DNA of 64,000 nt from assembly GCA_027405735.1 (NCBI GenBank), contig JAPEHQ010000003.1, positions 1,240,001 through 1,304,000 of the forward strand. The letters run 5' to 3'. The notes under the pieces were generated by a model. The model was not told the origin of the DNA. It worked only from the letters and a program-made list of their open reading frames with translations, and did not search any database. Source of the stretch: Mucor racemosus (lineage: Eukaryota > Mucoromycota > Mucoromycetes > Mucorales > Mucoraceae). Both the position numbers and the translations under genes were made by a program. Shown in pieces: positions 11,273-22,259 of the stretch (position 1 is its first letter; every line of letters begins with the position of its first letter).

Positions 11273-12079
11273 ATGGAAATCAACTTCATTTCAATATATG
11301 ACAATACAGCAGAGGCAAAATATTTATTTGTATCAGATAGTGTTACCGATATATTGGGATATTTGCCAGAAGAATTAATTGGTCAAGGTGGATATTATTT
11401 GACTCATCCAAACGAAAGACAAGTACTCAGTATCGTACACCGAGGCAATGTAAGAAATGAAAGAATGTCATCTTTAAATACCTATCGGAATCGACATAAA
11501 GATGGGCATTACGTTATGTGCGATGTTGTGGTTCACTATTGTTACGATGTGTTGATTTGTACAAATTTTGCAGTTGTAACAGACGATTGTATAAGACATA
11601 AAATTCGAGCCAGTTCAGCAGATGAAGTATTTGTTATTCAACCTGATGGATCTATTCGACTAGCGGGTTCATGGAATGATTCACAAGACCGCATCAAGAA
11701 ATTATTGGCTGAAAAATACCCTTGGGATATCAATAACAATGTGAATACAAAGCAAGAGCCTCGATTTTGTTTATTTATAAATCGATATACAAACTTGTCA
11801 ATTATTGTATTTGCTACTCAAATGTGTCAAGCATTAGTTGGTACAAATCAAATGGATTTAATTGGTCAATCGTTGTACGATTATGTGGATGCAAAGGATA
11901 GATCAAATGTTGAAAAACTGATTGAATTATCGAAATCAAGTGATTTAATCAATCGAATAAGATTTAATTGGAAAAGACAAGATACCGGTGAATTGGTGTC
12001 TATAGAAGCTGCTATTAGCTGTACATTTGACGGTTTAGTCTTTGTAGCACGTAAAAGTAACTGCAATACTTTACAATAA
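11273..12079 (+). CDS. Small two-PAS-domain protein
   Basis: A single open frame of 268 residues. Residues about 5-105 form a PAS fold (FVSDSVTDILGYLPEELIGQ, THPNERQ, YRNRHKDGHYV). A second, more diverged PAS-like stretch covers about 165-265 (CQALVGTNQMDLIGQSLYDY). There is no GATA finger, kinase or other output domain, and the first PAS lacks the GXNCRFLQ flavin-binding cysteine motif, so it is not a LOV photoreceptor by itself. PAS modules often mediate dimerisation, so a partner for a larger PAS regulator such as the white-collar protein at 51660-53783 is a reasonable but untested idea. Starts 157 bp after CRIPT. Confidence 0.75.
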   Translation: MEINFISIYDNTAEAKYLFVSDSVTDILGYLPEELIGQGGYYLTHPNERQVLSIVHRGNVRNERMSSLNTYRNRHKDGHYVMCDVVVHYCYDVLICTNFAVVTDDCIRHKIRASSADEVFVIQPDGSIRLAGSWNDSQDRIKKLLAEKYPWDINNNVNTKQEPRFCLFINRYTNLSIIVFATQMCQALVGTNQMDLIGQSLYDYVDAKDRSNVEKLIELSKSSDLINRIRFNWKRQDTGELVSIEAAISCTFDGLVFVARKSNCNTLQ

Positions 12080-13592
12080 AAATTGATCTGCTTACTACTG
12101 TTGATTTTTCAAAGCTGAGCACAAGAATATCAATTTTGTGTTGTTGTTTTTACTATACAAAGTTGGTTCCAATAGTACAATAATTGTTAATCCATACTAT
12201 CAATCTCGGACAACATCGGTTTTCTCGGGTTCATGTAGGTTTCCAAAAGAAATCACCCTTTTGTTTTACACAAAAAAAGCTTGGCTTTTTCATGTCTATT
12301 TGATGATAATCTAGATTATTCATTATAATGGAATAGATTGTATGTAATAAACAACTAATCCTGATGTTACACTAGCAAGATTCATCTACTGGTAGTAGTT
12401 TTATGAAACATGTAAATAAATTTGACGTTGATTTACTATAATTCATGCTTTTTTTACGTTTTCGCACAAATAGTAAATGTGGTTGGGGCTGCTGCGGCTC
12501 AGGCTATCTATAGCCTAGTTGGTTAGCATAGTAATTTTAACTACAAATAAAAAATTACAATTGTTCTTTTGCGTGGCTTGATGAATCTTTAGCTAATCTG
12601 TGCCATTATAGGATCAATCATTTATCATGTACATGCTTCAATAGCGAAACATTTAAAAATTCGTAAAATGATTTTAATGCGAGCTAAAATTTGATTTTCA
12701 GTAAATTACTATTAAAAACGAAAATATTATAAGAAAGAGTGGCATCTGAAGGTAATTGTCAATTAGATATACAATGAGTAGTTTCATTTTTTTCAGTCCA
12801 TAAAAATCCTTTAATAAATAGCACTGTGCCTGCAGCGGAGGAATTTTTTCAACGCTTTTTGACCACTACTATTTTACTATTACTACGCACTTTGCACATG
12901 ATTATTGATCTGATTTATTGATCAGCAAATCAAAATTGAAATCTCATAGTCTAGACTATACATCAAAAGGTTAAAATACTTTACACAAACACTTTATCCT
13001 AAAATGACATTCTGCCGATACACACAGTACTACTTTACTTAGCAGCAGTCATCACGATGATGATGATAATGTATAATGTAATACAGATTCTATATGAATA
13101 GTTTAGCAAATGCCAATTAAACCGGTAATTGCTATCATTGACGATGTTTCATATAGAAATAATCGTGATTTATCATGGGGTTGCAAGAAAAATCAATTGG
13201 TAATAATAGATTGAAGGTAAAGTTAGATCGTCAAGGTGATACACAGAAAATCCAAAAGCACAATTTATCAGTAGTGATTTTTATCCATACTGATAGAAGT
13301 CTCCTCTTCTTGAACACTTTGCTATGTATATTATCCAATCGACGAGATTGTTTTTCTTCTTGTATCACCCTTATGTTACAGTTTGATTGTCATAGTGGTT
13401 ACTATAAACAATAATAATTGCTACATTAGAACAAGCACGTACCAAGATATATATATACGTTATGATGGTCCTTGCAACGTGACAAATTTCACACACACAC
13501 ACACACATGAAATCTCCTATAAAAAACAATCGATTTTCTGCAACTTTTTCTGATTTTCCGTTATTATTATTTTACTACTTTCCATTACATTT
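12080..13592. other. Intergenic, no gene seen
   Basis: AT-rich. Contains a CA run just before 13510 and a tRNA A-box look-alike (TAGCCTAGTTGG, about 12512) without a B box. The end of the stretch should hold the ATPase promoter. No supported gene. Confidence 0.5.
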
Positions 13593-16500
13593 ATGGCCCT
13601 GAAACCTCCTCTAATTGAAGAACCTATTCAACATGCTGTAATTGATGTATTTTCAATCAATGACGGTAAACTTTCAGTTGAACAACAAATTGAAGTTTAT
13701 GGTAAAGATAAATAACATTTGTGTGCTGCATTGCTTATCTAATCCCTTTTTTCGTTTTGTGCATATAGTCAATGATTTATTTAATGTTCAAGATAACAAA
13801 TCTATTTCACTCCAAGAAGTCCTAGAAGGCCTTCGCTATGTCATGGATTACCGGATTAAAGATGGTAATCAACCACATTTAGATCAAGGGCTTATGAAAA
13901 GATTATCTGAGGGTCTCTTGCTCAATATGGGACATACTGAGGGTCATCTTTTAAAGAAAAAGACAACTGAAGCCGCTGATATGGCTTTTTACTTGTTTGG
14001 TGATTTCTTGCAACAAGTACATGAGTTTCGTTTGATCACAAGTGAAATGGATGTCTCTGACTTGCGTCGTCAATTCAAAATTCATTACAGATGTCAACCT
14101 ACTTCATCTACTAATAAACAAAAACGAGGTGCTTTGGCTATGGTCATGCTTTTAGCTCGTTTCTTTCCAAATCAATTTGCTGACTGGCATGATTTAATCA
14201 AGGAAAGTGAGCAAGGTGATATGGAACGTTTGTTAAACTCCCCGCTCGCTCAAGAAGTGAAAGCAAGTGATGAGAAATCAAAAATGCCGGCTCTAAATAA
14301 TGCCTTGGCTGATGTAATCTTGCCTCCTCCTCAAGCTCTCTATTTCGATAGATCAGTTGAGAAATTGTTGGGCATGTTTTCTCAAACTGATAAGGAGAAT
14401 GGCTTACCTTCTCATTTAATACCTGCTCTTAGGGAGCAATATGGTTCAAACCAACTACCTAAACCTGCTCGTCCCAATGCCTTCAAGATGCTGTGGGAAC
14501 AACTTACTGACTTTATGGTATTGATCTTGATTGCTGCTGCTATTGTTGAAGCAGCTGAAAAAGAATTCAACAGTATGATTGTCTTGCTGATTGTTGTTGT
14601 ATTGAATACCATCATTGGTTTTAGCCAAGAATGGAAGGCTAGTAAAACTTTAAATGCTTTGATGAATTTGGAAGTACCTCAAGCTGCAGTGGTCCGTGAT
14701 GGTCAGCAACAAATGGTGGGATCAGAAGAATTAGTACCTGGTGATTTAGTTATTTTAGAAGAGGGTGATGCTGTTCCAGCTGATATTCGTCTCATTGAAG
14801 TATCTCAATTAGGTGTTATTGAAGGTATTCTTACTGGTGAAAGCGTCCCTGTTCAGAAAAATGTACATGCAATCAAATCAAAGACTCGTAAGATCCCTCT
14901 TGGTGACTGTAAGGGTAATGCATTCATGGCTACAACTATTACTCGTGGTAGAGCTAAAGGTATCGTTGTTAGAACCGGATCTAATACCGAAGTAAGTTTA
15001 TATTTTGTAAATCAAATGTGCCTAAATATTTGTTAATAACAATCATGTACAGATTGGTAAAATTAGTGCCGCTATTCAAAGTGGATCTAAACGCAAGGTC
15101 AAGACTCCAATTCAAAGAAAACTATCAAAACTTGGTATATATCTTGTAGTTCTCGCTATCTTTCTTTGTGCTTTGGTAGTTGTTATTGGTGTTATTTGGA
15201 AGCGTGATGCTCGTGATATGGTCAACATTGGTCTTAGTTTAGCTGTTTCCGTTATTCCTGAAGGTTTAGTTGCAGTAACAACAGTTACTATGGCCATTGG
15301 TGTTAGACGTATGGCAGCAAGGTAAAATATACTAATGTACAAATTACAAAGTGCATGTGCATTGAACTTATTTGTTTATATTTACTAGTAAATGTATCGT
15401 GAGAACGCTACCAGCTGTCGAATCTTTAGGCAGTGTCACTGTCATTTGCTCTGATAAAACTGGTACATTGACTGAAGGCAAAATGGGTACATCTGAATTA
15501 TGGACTACAGACAATTCTCTTTATAAATTTACTGATTCTACATCTATGGATCCTGATCATGGTCAAATCATTTGTGAACCAAAAGAATTACGTCGTCGTA
15601 TGATTCATATCAGACATACAGCTCCCACATCCCCTGCTCTTTCTTTGGGTAATGATAGCGAGGATGAAGAACGAAACCTAAATACAGAACAACAACAAAA
15701 ACAAACAATTGATTACGCAACCATGAGACCCAAGCCAATTGATACAACGAAACCGGAAGCCTATACAAAGCAGTTATACCATGCATTAATGGTTTCTAGC
15801 TTGTGTAACAATTCTTCCATTCGTCGTGATGAAGAATCTGGAGAACTCAAATCAATCGGTGATCCTACTGAAATCGCATTAACTGTAGCTGCTCAAAAGG
15901 CTGGTTTAGGTCGTACATATTGGAATGAATTAGGTTACAAAAAGGTCTTTGAACGTGCATTCGATAGTGAACGTAAGCTGATGAGTTCCGTATTCACTCA
16001 ACCCAATCCTAATAATGAATTGATCATGACTTGTAAGGGTGCTCCTGAAGAATTACTCAAAAAATGTAGTCATTTCATGCAATCTAATCATTCTAGTCAA
16101 ATGACGGATGATTTTGCTTCTCAAGTATATGATGAAAATGTTAGAATGGCATCTCAAGGTTTGCGTGTATTAGGTCTAGCTTATAAAATGATTCCAGAAG
16201 ATAGTATCTCGGCTGAAACATCAACAGAACAAGATGGTGATGAAGCAGGTTCTTCTTCAAGGATCAAGAACCCCAATTTGGCTGAGGATCAGCTTGTTTT
16301 TGTCGGTCTTGTGGGATTAATTGATCCACCTAAAAAGGGTGTTAAGGAAGCAGTTGAAACCTGTCAACAAGCTGGTATTCATGTGATGATGATCACTGGA
16401 GATCACGTTGAAACAGCTACCGCTATTGCAAGTCAATTGGGTATTTTCCAAGGCGATAAACCTGGTATGAGTAGAGCCATTTTAGGTCGTGAATTGGATC

Positions 16501-17618
16501 TTTTATCTGACGATGCCATTATTGAATTGGATCCTTTCCCAAGTGTGTTTGCTCGTGTTAGTCCTGATAACAAGTTATCTATTGTACGTGCTCTACAGCA
16601 AAGAGGTGAATTAGTTGCAATGACAGGCGATGGTGTAAACGGTAAATTATACTACAAAATGTGTTGCGAATAAATTATTTGAAACATGCTTACTAAACAA
16701 AAGATTTTAGATGCTCCTGCTATTAAAAGAGCAGATGTTGGTGTTGCAATGGGGCAAGCTGGTACAGAGATTACTAAGCAAGCAGCCGATATTGTACTTG
16801 TAGATGATAACTTTACTAGCATTGTTAAAGCTGTTGAAGAAGGTCGCCATGTATTCGATAATATTCTCAAATTTATTGTCTATCTCTTGAGCTGTAATGG
16901 TGCTGAAATCTTTTTAATGTTGATCTGTACAATTGCCAATATTGAAGTTCCTTTATCTGTCATGATGATCTTGTGGGCAAATATTATCGGTATAAATGCT
17001 TATTCATTAATCTATGTTTCATTTAGCTGACTTCTTATTATTATAGCGGATATTCCTCCTGCCATGGCATTAGGTGTGGAACCAAATGAAAAGGATCTGA
17101 TGAAAAGACATCCTCGTAATCCAAGCATGGGTGTTATTACAAAGCTAACTTGGTTCATTATCTTTGTTAATTCAATGCTGATTGCTGCTTTAGCTATTGC
17201 TGCTTATACAATTAGTTTATACGTATTAAAATTTGAATTGCAAGTTGCTAGATCCATGGTAATGTATATATAATCAATTATAAACCCGATATATTGCTTT
17301 TATTAATGCGGAATTTCGAAACAGACCTTTACAACACTTACAACAATGCAATTAGTCCATTCATTTAATGCAAGAAGTGTACATCAATCCATATTTAAAA
17401 CTGGTATCACAAGTAATCGATGGATGATTGGTGCATTCTTTGTTGCCTTTTCATTGATGATCCTTGGTATTTATGCACCTGGTATCTCTACTTGGTTAGA
17501 GCTGACTTATGTTGGTTGGGAATCTTGGGTTATGACAATCATTGGTGTCATATCCCTTATATCTTTTGTTGAAATTGAAAAATTAATCATTAGAAAAAAT
17601 ATGTCAAATAAGATCTAA
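13593..17618 (+). CDS. Type II P-type cation-transporting ATPase
   Basis: Seven exons (13593-13701, 13769-14991, 15053-15321, 15389-16641, 16711-16989, 17047-17258, 17325-17618) encode 1212 residues. All catalytic landmarks are present: LTGES (about 390), phosphorylation site CSDKTGTLT (about 555), nucleotide-site KGAPEELLKKC (about 750), TGDH (about 870) and TGDGVNDAP (about 947, restored across an intron). Membrane pairs M1/M2 (LTDFMVLILIAAAIVEAAEK) and the M4 PEGL motif (VSVIPEGLVAVTTVTMAIG) place it in type II. M5/M6 read SCNGAEIFL and NIIADIPPAMALG. This fits Ca2+ or Na+/K+-type pumps; the M4 and M5 residues do not let me choose the ion. About 270 residues before M1 form an unusually long, mostly soluble N-terminal extension. 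Convergent with the C2H2 gene, 30 bp away. Confidence 0.9.
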
Positions 17619-17621
17619 ATG

Positions 17622-17645
17622 TTTATTTTTATACAGTATAATAAA
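17622..17645. terminator. Overlapping convergent poly(A) signals
   Basis: AATAAA on the minus strand (17622-17627) lies just past the ATPase stop, while AATAAA on the plus strand (17640-17645) lies four bases before the C2H2 stop codon on the other strand. If both are used, the two mRNAs must overlap at their 3' ends. Confidence 0.5.
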
Positions 17646-17648
17646 ATA

Positions 17649-18338
17649 TTAGTGTACTTTCATATGTCTACGCATATTACTTTGAACACTGAAACTACGG
17701 TTACAATTTGGATAAAAACAGATGTAAGGCTTTTCTCCTGTATGAGAATAAGTATGTGTACGCAGAGAAGATGGCCGTGAAAACCTTTTATGGCAATGAG
17801 AACAATTATATTTGTTTAATGATTGTCCCTGTAAGCGAATGCGATTATTAGATGAATAATAAGAGGGCGGTGGCGTTAAGCATACAATCGAAGTATCTAC
17901 AGAACCTTGTTGATCATGGTAGAAGCCTGGTATAATGTATCGTTTTTGTTGTCGTTTTTGAGCATAATCAAAGGTATGTTCCGATGTACTTCTTTTATGA
18001 CGTTGATGATGGTGGTGATGCGTAATAGAAGGTCCTACATCAGATTGTGTTCGCATGTGCCCTAAAGATGATAAACGATTAATTGTTGTATCCATGCTAT
18101 TCAAAGAAGGCTCAAGAGGTTTGGGATGGTATAATGATTTAGTCTTTTCTTGTATAAAAAGGGTATCATGACTTTGTTGGTAATATGGGTTTACTACAAA
18201 ATAAATATTTACATTGGTATTGATTCAATTTGTAAACATAAATTAAATGTATAATATTGTACCTCGGACTCCACTCAGCATAGATTGTATTGATGGTAAC
18301 ACTATGAAAGATTGCTTCTGCTGATTTTTATAATTCAT
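17649..18338 (-). CDS. Two-finger C2H2 zinc-finger protein
   Basis: Two exons (18263-18338, then 17649-18193 on the minus strand) give 206 residues starting MNYKNQQKQSF. Two tandem C2H2 fingers sit at the very C-terminus (CSHCHKRFSRPSSLRTHTYSH and CFYPNCNRSFSVQSNMRRH) joined by the classical TGEKPY linker; the protein ends a few residues after the last histidine. The N-terminal two thirds is low complexity, with a five-histidine run. The layout fits a DNA-binding transcription factor of the fungal two-finger kind; targets are unknown. The upstream exon was chosen because it restores an ATG and keeps frame through a GTAC...GTAG intron. Confidence 0.82.
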
Positions 18339-18789
18339 TTTTGCAATGTATGATGAAGAACATGAATAAATGAGAAACATTTCATCTCAAGCGCTTTTAT
18401 ACTACAAATTAATATGTAAAAAGAAATTTTTCTTATTTTGTAGCGGGACACTTTTTGTCATGTATTTAATAAAAATGTGCTACACTCAAACATTTCTTTA
18501 TATTACTACAAATTGCAAATACAACGCTTTGGATGACCGATTGATAGACGTTCATAGTTAACATATCTTAACATTTTATATGTAATCGAACACTTTCATC
18601 CAAATCAATATATAATCGCTAAATTAACCAATCTCCATTCAACCCAACTGAAGAAAGATGATATATAACTCCATTATTGATTAAGAATTGCTAGACACGC
18701 CATCTTCAGACAAACAGAATCTCAACTCGAGTTTTTTTATACATTTGTTTTGCATTTCAAGGCTTTGGACTATGGGTCAAGAGGTTGTA
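18339..18789. other. Intergenic, no gene seen
   Basis: AT-rich upstream region of the C2H2 gene, running into dispersed repeat sequence. No further signal recognised. Confidence 0.5.
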
Positions 18790-19196
18790 AAAAGTTGAAT
18801 TTTAAAATTACTTATCTTCAAAATCGAAGCGTGCCCTCATTTTTATAACTAGCCCCATATTAAAGTTTTTAAAGATATACGTTGGGCACTGCTTGATAGA
18901 TATAAATTGGTAACATTATGCTACCTATTCCTAAATTTATTTTATATCTATCGAAAGACTCAAAAATAGGCGAAATTCACTGCTTTTTCTTTGAAAATTG
19001 GGTCCCACTTTCCATCTCTGCTCCACTTTTTTTTTTTACTAAATAACATCAGGAAAAAAATATATGCCAGTGTACCTGAAATGTTCAACTTTAGTATGAA
19101 AATAAGTATATAGAAATATCCTATTTTTTTGCAGTTGGTATTAATTTTTTCAGTGCTAATGTTTCAGATTATTACACGTAATTCACTGCTAAAACT
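18790..19196. repeat. Dispersed repeat family 2, copy A
   Basis: About 400 bp that align well with 47450-47845: shared CTTCAAAATC, CCTAAATTTATTTTATATCT, ATTCACTGCTTTTTC and GCTAATGTTTCAGATT in the same order. A shorter match starts at 7565. No coding content or clean terminal repeats were seen. It abuts repeat unit 3. Confidence 0.6.
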
Positions 19197-20410
19197 AGAT
19201 ATAAATATCATTGTCTTCAATTTGATCTGGTAATCAAGAAATACGTCCAGCAATACAGCAGTAAATAATGCTATTTGATTTTAGAATGCAGCTAATTATA
19301 AATAAAAATATCAGCCTCTAACATAACGACCGCTACCTATATTAAAAACATTAGTCCCATATGTTAGCTTGCGTATTCAGATAAAAGAAAAGAATATCAG
19401 CTTGATAGTCTGATGTGCCTTATCAAACGGTGAATAATATCCTTGGAATATGAAAACAAAAAGAGAGAAACAATACAAGTAGAAAAGGATTTTCAAGGCT
19501 TTACATTATTTAGCGCAATTAAAACCCTGCTAAATCGCACATTTCAGCCAATGTAAAAGCAGCATTACAGCGCATCAACCCATAAACTAAACAAAATAGG
19601 CAATATCTGCTTCTGCTATCATAGAAACATACATTTTTCTACTAGAAAAACTGTCTATCATATCATAGATTCGTTAAAAAATTGCAAAAGCAAGCCAGTA
19701 GAGCAACGACGTAATTGAGCATAGCAAGATTGAATGGCTAAGTCTCTTATACTATGGTACAGTATATGTAAGTTTTAAATAAAAAGGCGTTTTTTTATAA
19801 CTTTTCTTATATTTAACCACGTAAGGTCTGAAAACTCAGACTTTGTAGCGGACATTTTCGGGGCTCATTTCATCCTTACCAATACACATGATTTTTATCA
19901 AAAAACAGAAAAATCAAATTTTGATACCAAAATCAACGTTTAAATATACTACATTGTGAGAGAAAATTGTAGCCATGACTAATACGAATTTTATAAAAGC
20001 TTAATATCAAATGTTAAGTAATAAAACTTAGCATTTTTGGCCCAAAAACGGCTTTTTGATTAAAGGATTTTCATGTAATATTTTGCAATAAAAATGTTTA
20101 TTATTTTTTATTGAGCAAATAGAGCGCTAAAGTTTGTATATGTGTATATTTTTTGTTTTTTTAATTGGTAGTATAATTAACTCTAGATTTGCAAAATCAG
20201 AAAAAAAAAATTAAAAAATGTCAAAATTAATGATCTGGACAAAAATAATTTTCTAAATTAATATTCCGCTTATAAGCCTTGTAAGTCTTAAAAATAAGAG
20301 ATTTTATAATACTTGAAAACTTTTTCAAGGATTTACAATGCTGTACCCACTTATATCAAGCTTATTACTGTAAATATTTATACATGTTAATATTGGGTGG
20401 TAGTTTATTT

Positions 20411-20773
20411 TAGGAATGGGCTTCGATTCGAGTTTGAATCGAGTTTTAACGGAAACGGCCATTCGATTCGAGTTGGAAAACGGCCCGTTCTTTTGTAACC
20501 CAGATAAAAAACGGGGTGGGAGCAAGTATTGGTTTGCCTTAAGGAGGCTGTTAATAGCAACCTTGTCAAGTTAATATGGGATTATGAATCGATAATAGCA
20601 TATTTGACAGTTTCACAACTTGAAGTATTTTTTCAATCCTGTTTTCGAGCTTAGCTAACAAAAAAAGAAAAGAAGAAACTCGAATACCCTCATTCGAGTT
20701 TGCATAAAAAACGGCCCGTTAAAGCAGTCAAACTCGGTTAATCGTAATACGATGCGTTGTTTGTGAAATCCTA
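20411..20773 (+). mobile_element. hAT-type MITE, copy 1
   Basis: A 363-bp element starting TAGGAATGGGCTTCG and ending GTGAAATCCTA, with an exact 8-bp duplication GTTTATTT on both sides (20403-20410, 20774-20781). Unit 4 has the empty site near 29443-29456. Near both ends it carries ACGGCCCGTT and clustered TCGATTCGAGTT-like motifs, as expected for subterminal transposase sites. No coding capacity. Confidence 0.88.
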
Positions 20774-20825
20774 GTTTATTTGATGATAATATAGTATTAC
20801 TTTATAATCATTGCGCTAGAGGTGG

Positions 20826-21110
20826 TCTATATTGAGCTTTAGTTTTACCTTTCCAATACCATAAACAAAAACATGGCGATCACTGGAACCTATTGCCGCC
20901 TTTTTATCCTCTTTGTCCCAAGCAAACTTATTAAATGCTTTACCAGAACCACCTTAATTACTTACAAATGGTTTTTTGTTATTCGCATTCAAATTCCATA
21001 AATTAAAGTGACCGGTTCCATCTGCAGTAGTAGTATCAAACGTATCATCAGGCAGCCTTATGATGAATGTCCATCTAAAATCATACACATCCCACTGTCA
21101 CTGTTATAAG
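20826..21110 (-). pseudogene. Dynein intermediate chain fragment, unit 3
   Basis: Minus-strand WD40-like fragment homologous to the open copy at 29490-29774. A stop occurs in the same region as in unit 1 (the plus strand reads ACCTTAATTAC), so the damage is partly shared between units 1 and 3. Confidence 0.72.
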
Positions 21111-21606
21111 CTATAAAAAGCTTGGTTTTTAATAATACAGCAATTAAATAAAGAACAAGATGATACTAATAGCATATGGTGAGCATTAAAAATCTAAGTG
21201 AGTTTGATGATGAAGTATGCTTTGAAATCCTTTTAAAAACCCTGAGGCAAACACAACGTCTTGGTCCTCCTGTACTTTCTATCCTTCAAAATGTTGCGAT
21301 TTTCACCACGCAATTAAAGCACCTTTTATCGATATTGACCTCGTTTTACATTGAGTATCAGTTTTTTATTTACCAGTTCTATTTTTCTTTGATTCATTAA
21401 TATTCGGTCATATTAAACGATAGTATATTAAATTACAATTTTCTAGCATACTGTTGGTAGTTTTTTGTTATTACTTTAAAAACTTGATCCCATTATTATT
21501 ATTATTATTATCATTATTATTACCATTGTTTATAATTGTTCAACTGATTGATTCATACAGCATATCATATTACTATTTTGCATTGGTAGAGATTATATAA
21601 TTGACA

Positions 21607-21967
21607 TAGGATCTCACAAATAACGCATCGTATTACGGTTAACCGAGTTTGGCTGCTTTAACGGGCAGTTTTTTATGCAAACTCGAATGAGGGTATTCGA
21701 GTTTCTTCTTTTCTTTTTGTCAGCTAAAATCGAAAACAGGATTGAAAAAATACTTCAAGTTGTGAAATTGTCAAATATGCTATTATCAATTCATAATCCC
21801 ATATTAACTTGACAAGGTTGCTATTAACAGCCTCCTTAAGGCAAACCAATACTTGCTCCCACCCCATTTTTTATCTGGGTTACAAAAAAACGGGCCGTTT
21901 TCCAACTCGAATCGAATGGCCGTTTCCGTCAAAACTCGATTCAAATTCGAATCAAAGCCCATTCCTA
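21607..21967 (-). mobile_element. hAT-type MITE, copy 2 (inverted)
   Basis: A 361-bp reverse-oriented copy of 20411-20773, beginning TAGGATCTCAC and ending GCCCATTCCTA. Flanking 8-mers are AATTGACA and AATTGATA (one change). Unit 1 has the empty site AATTGATATCTG at about 3599. The two copies differ at scattered positions, so they are independent insertions. Confidence 0.88.
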
Positions 21968-22259
21968 AATTGATATCTGCATTTAACGCTGGTGGATTGG
22001 AAAGTTAGTGTCTGTCTTTAGTTTAATAAATAATGCGTACTTTGGTTTTCCAGTATAATTCTAGGTGTTTCTATACCTAAAAACTGAATTTTCCGATACA
22101 GCTGCATCTGTTGAATATCACTTAAGTTTCTGTGCATTGTAGCTCATGTTATTATACTAGCTCCCATTTTGGCAAATATTGCTTTAAATTCATTCTTATT
22201 CAATTATTGTGTTATACAACTTAATATTAATGTACTAATAACATTGAGTTTTGGTTATA

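Noticed and set aside
12500..12560. tRNA-like stretch with a perfect A box (TAGCCTAGTTGG)
   Set aside because: No B box, acceptor stem or T arm follows within tRNA length.
13175..13414. 79-codon frame upstream of the ATPase
   Set aside because: AT-rich, no domain, no splice partner; taken as chance.
13488..13508. Short CA/GT repeats (also near 37870, 42998 and 59510)
   Set aside because: Ordinary microsatellites; no spacer structure of a CRISPR array, and the genome is eukaryotic.
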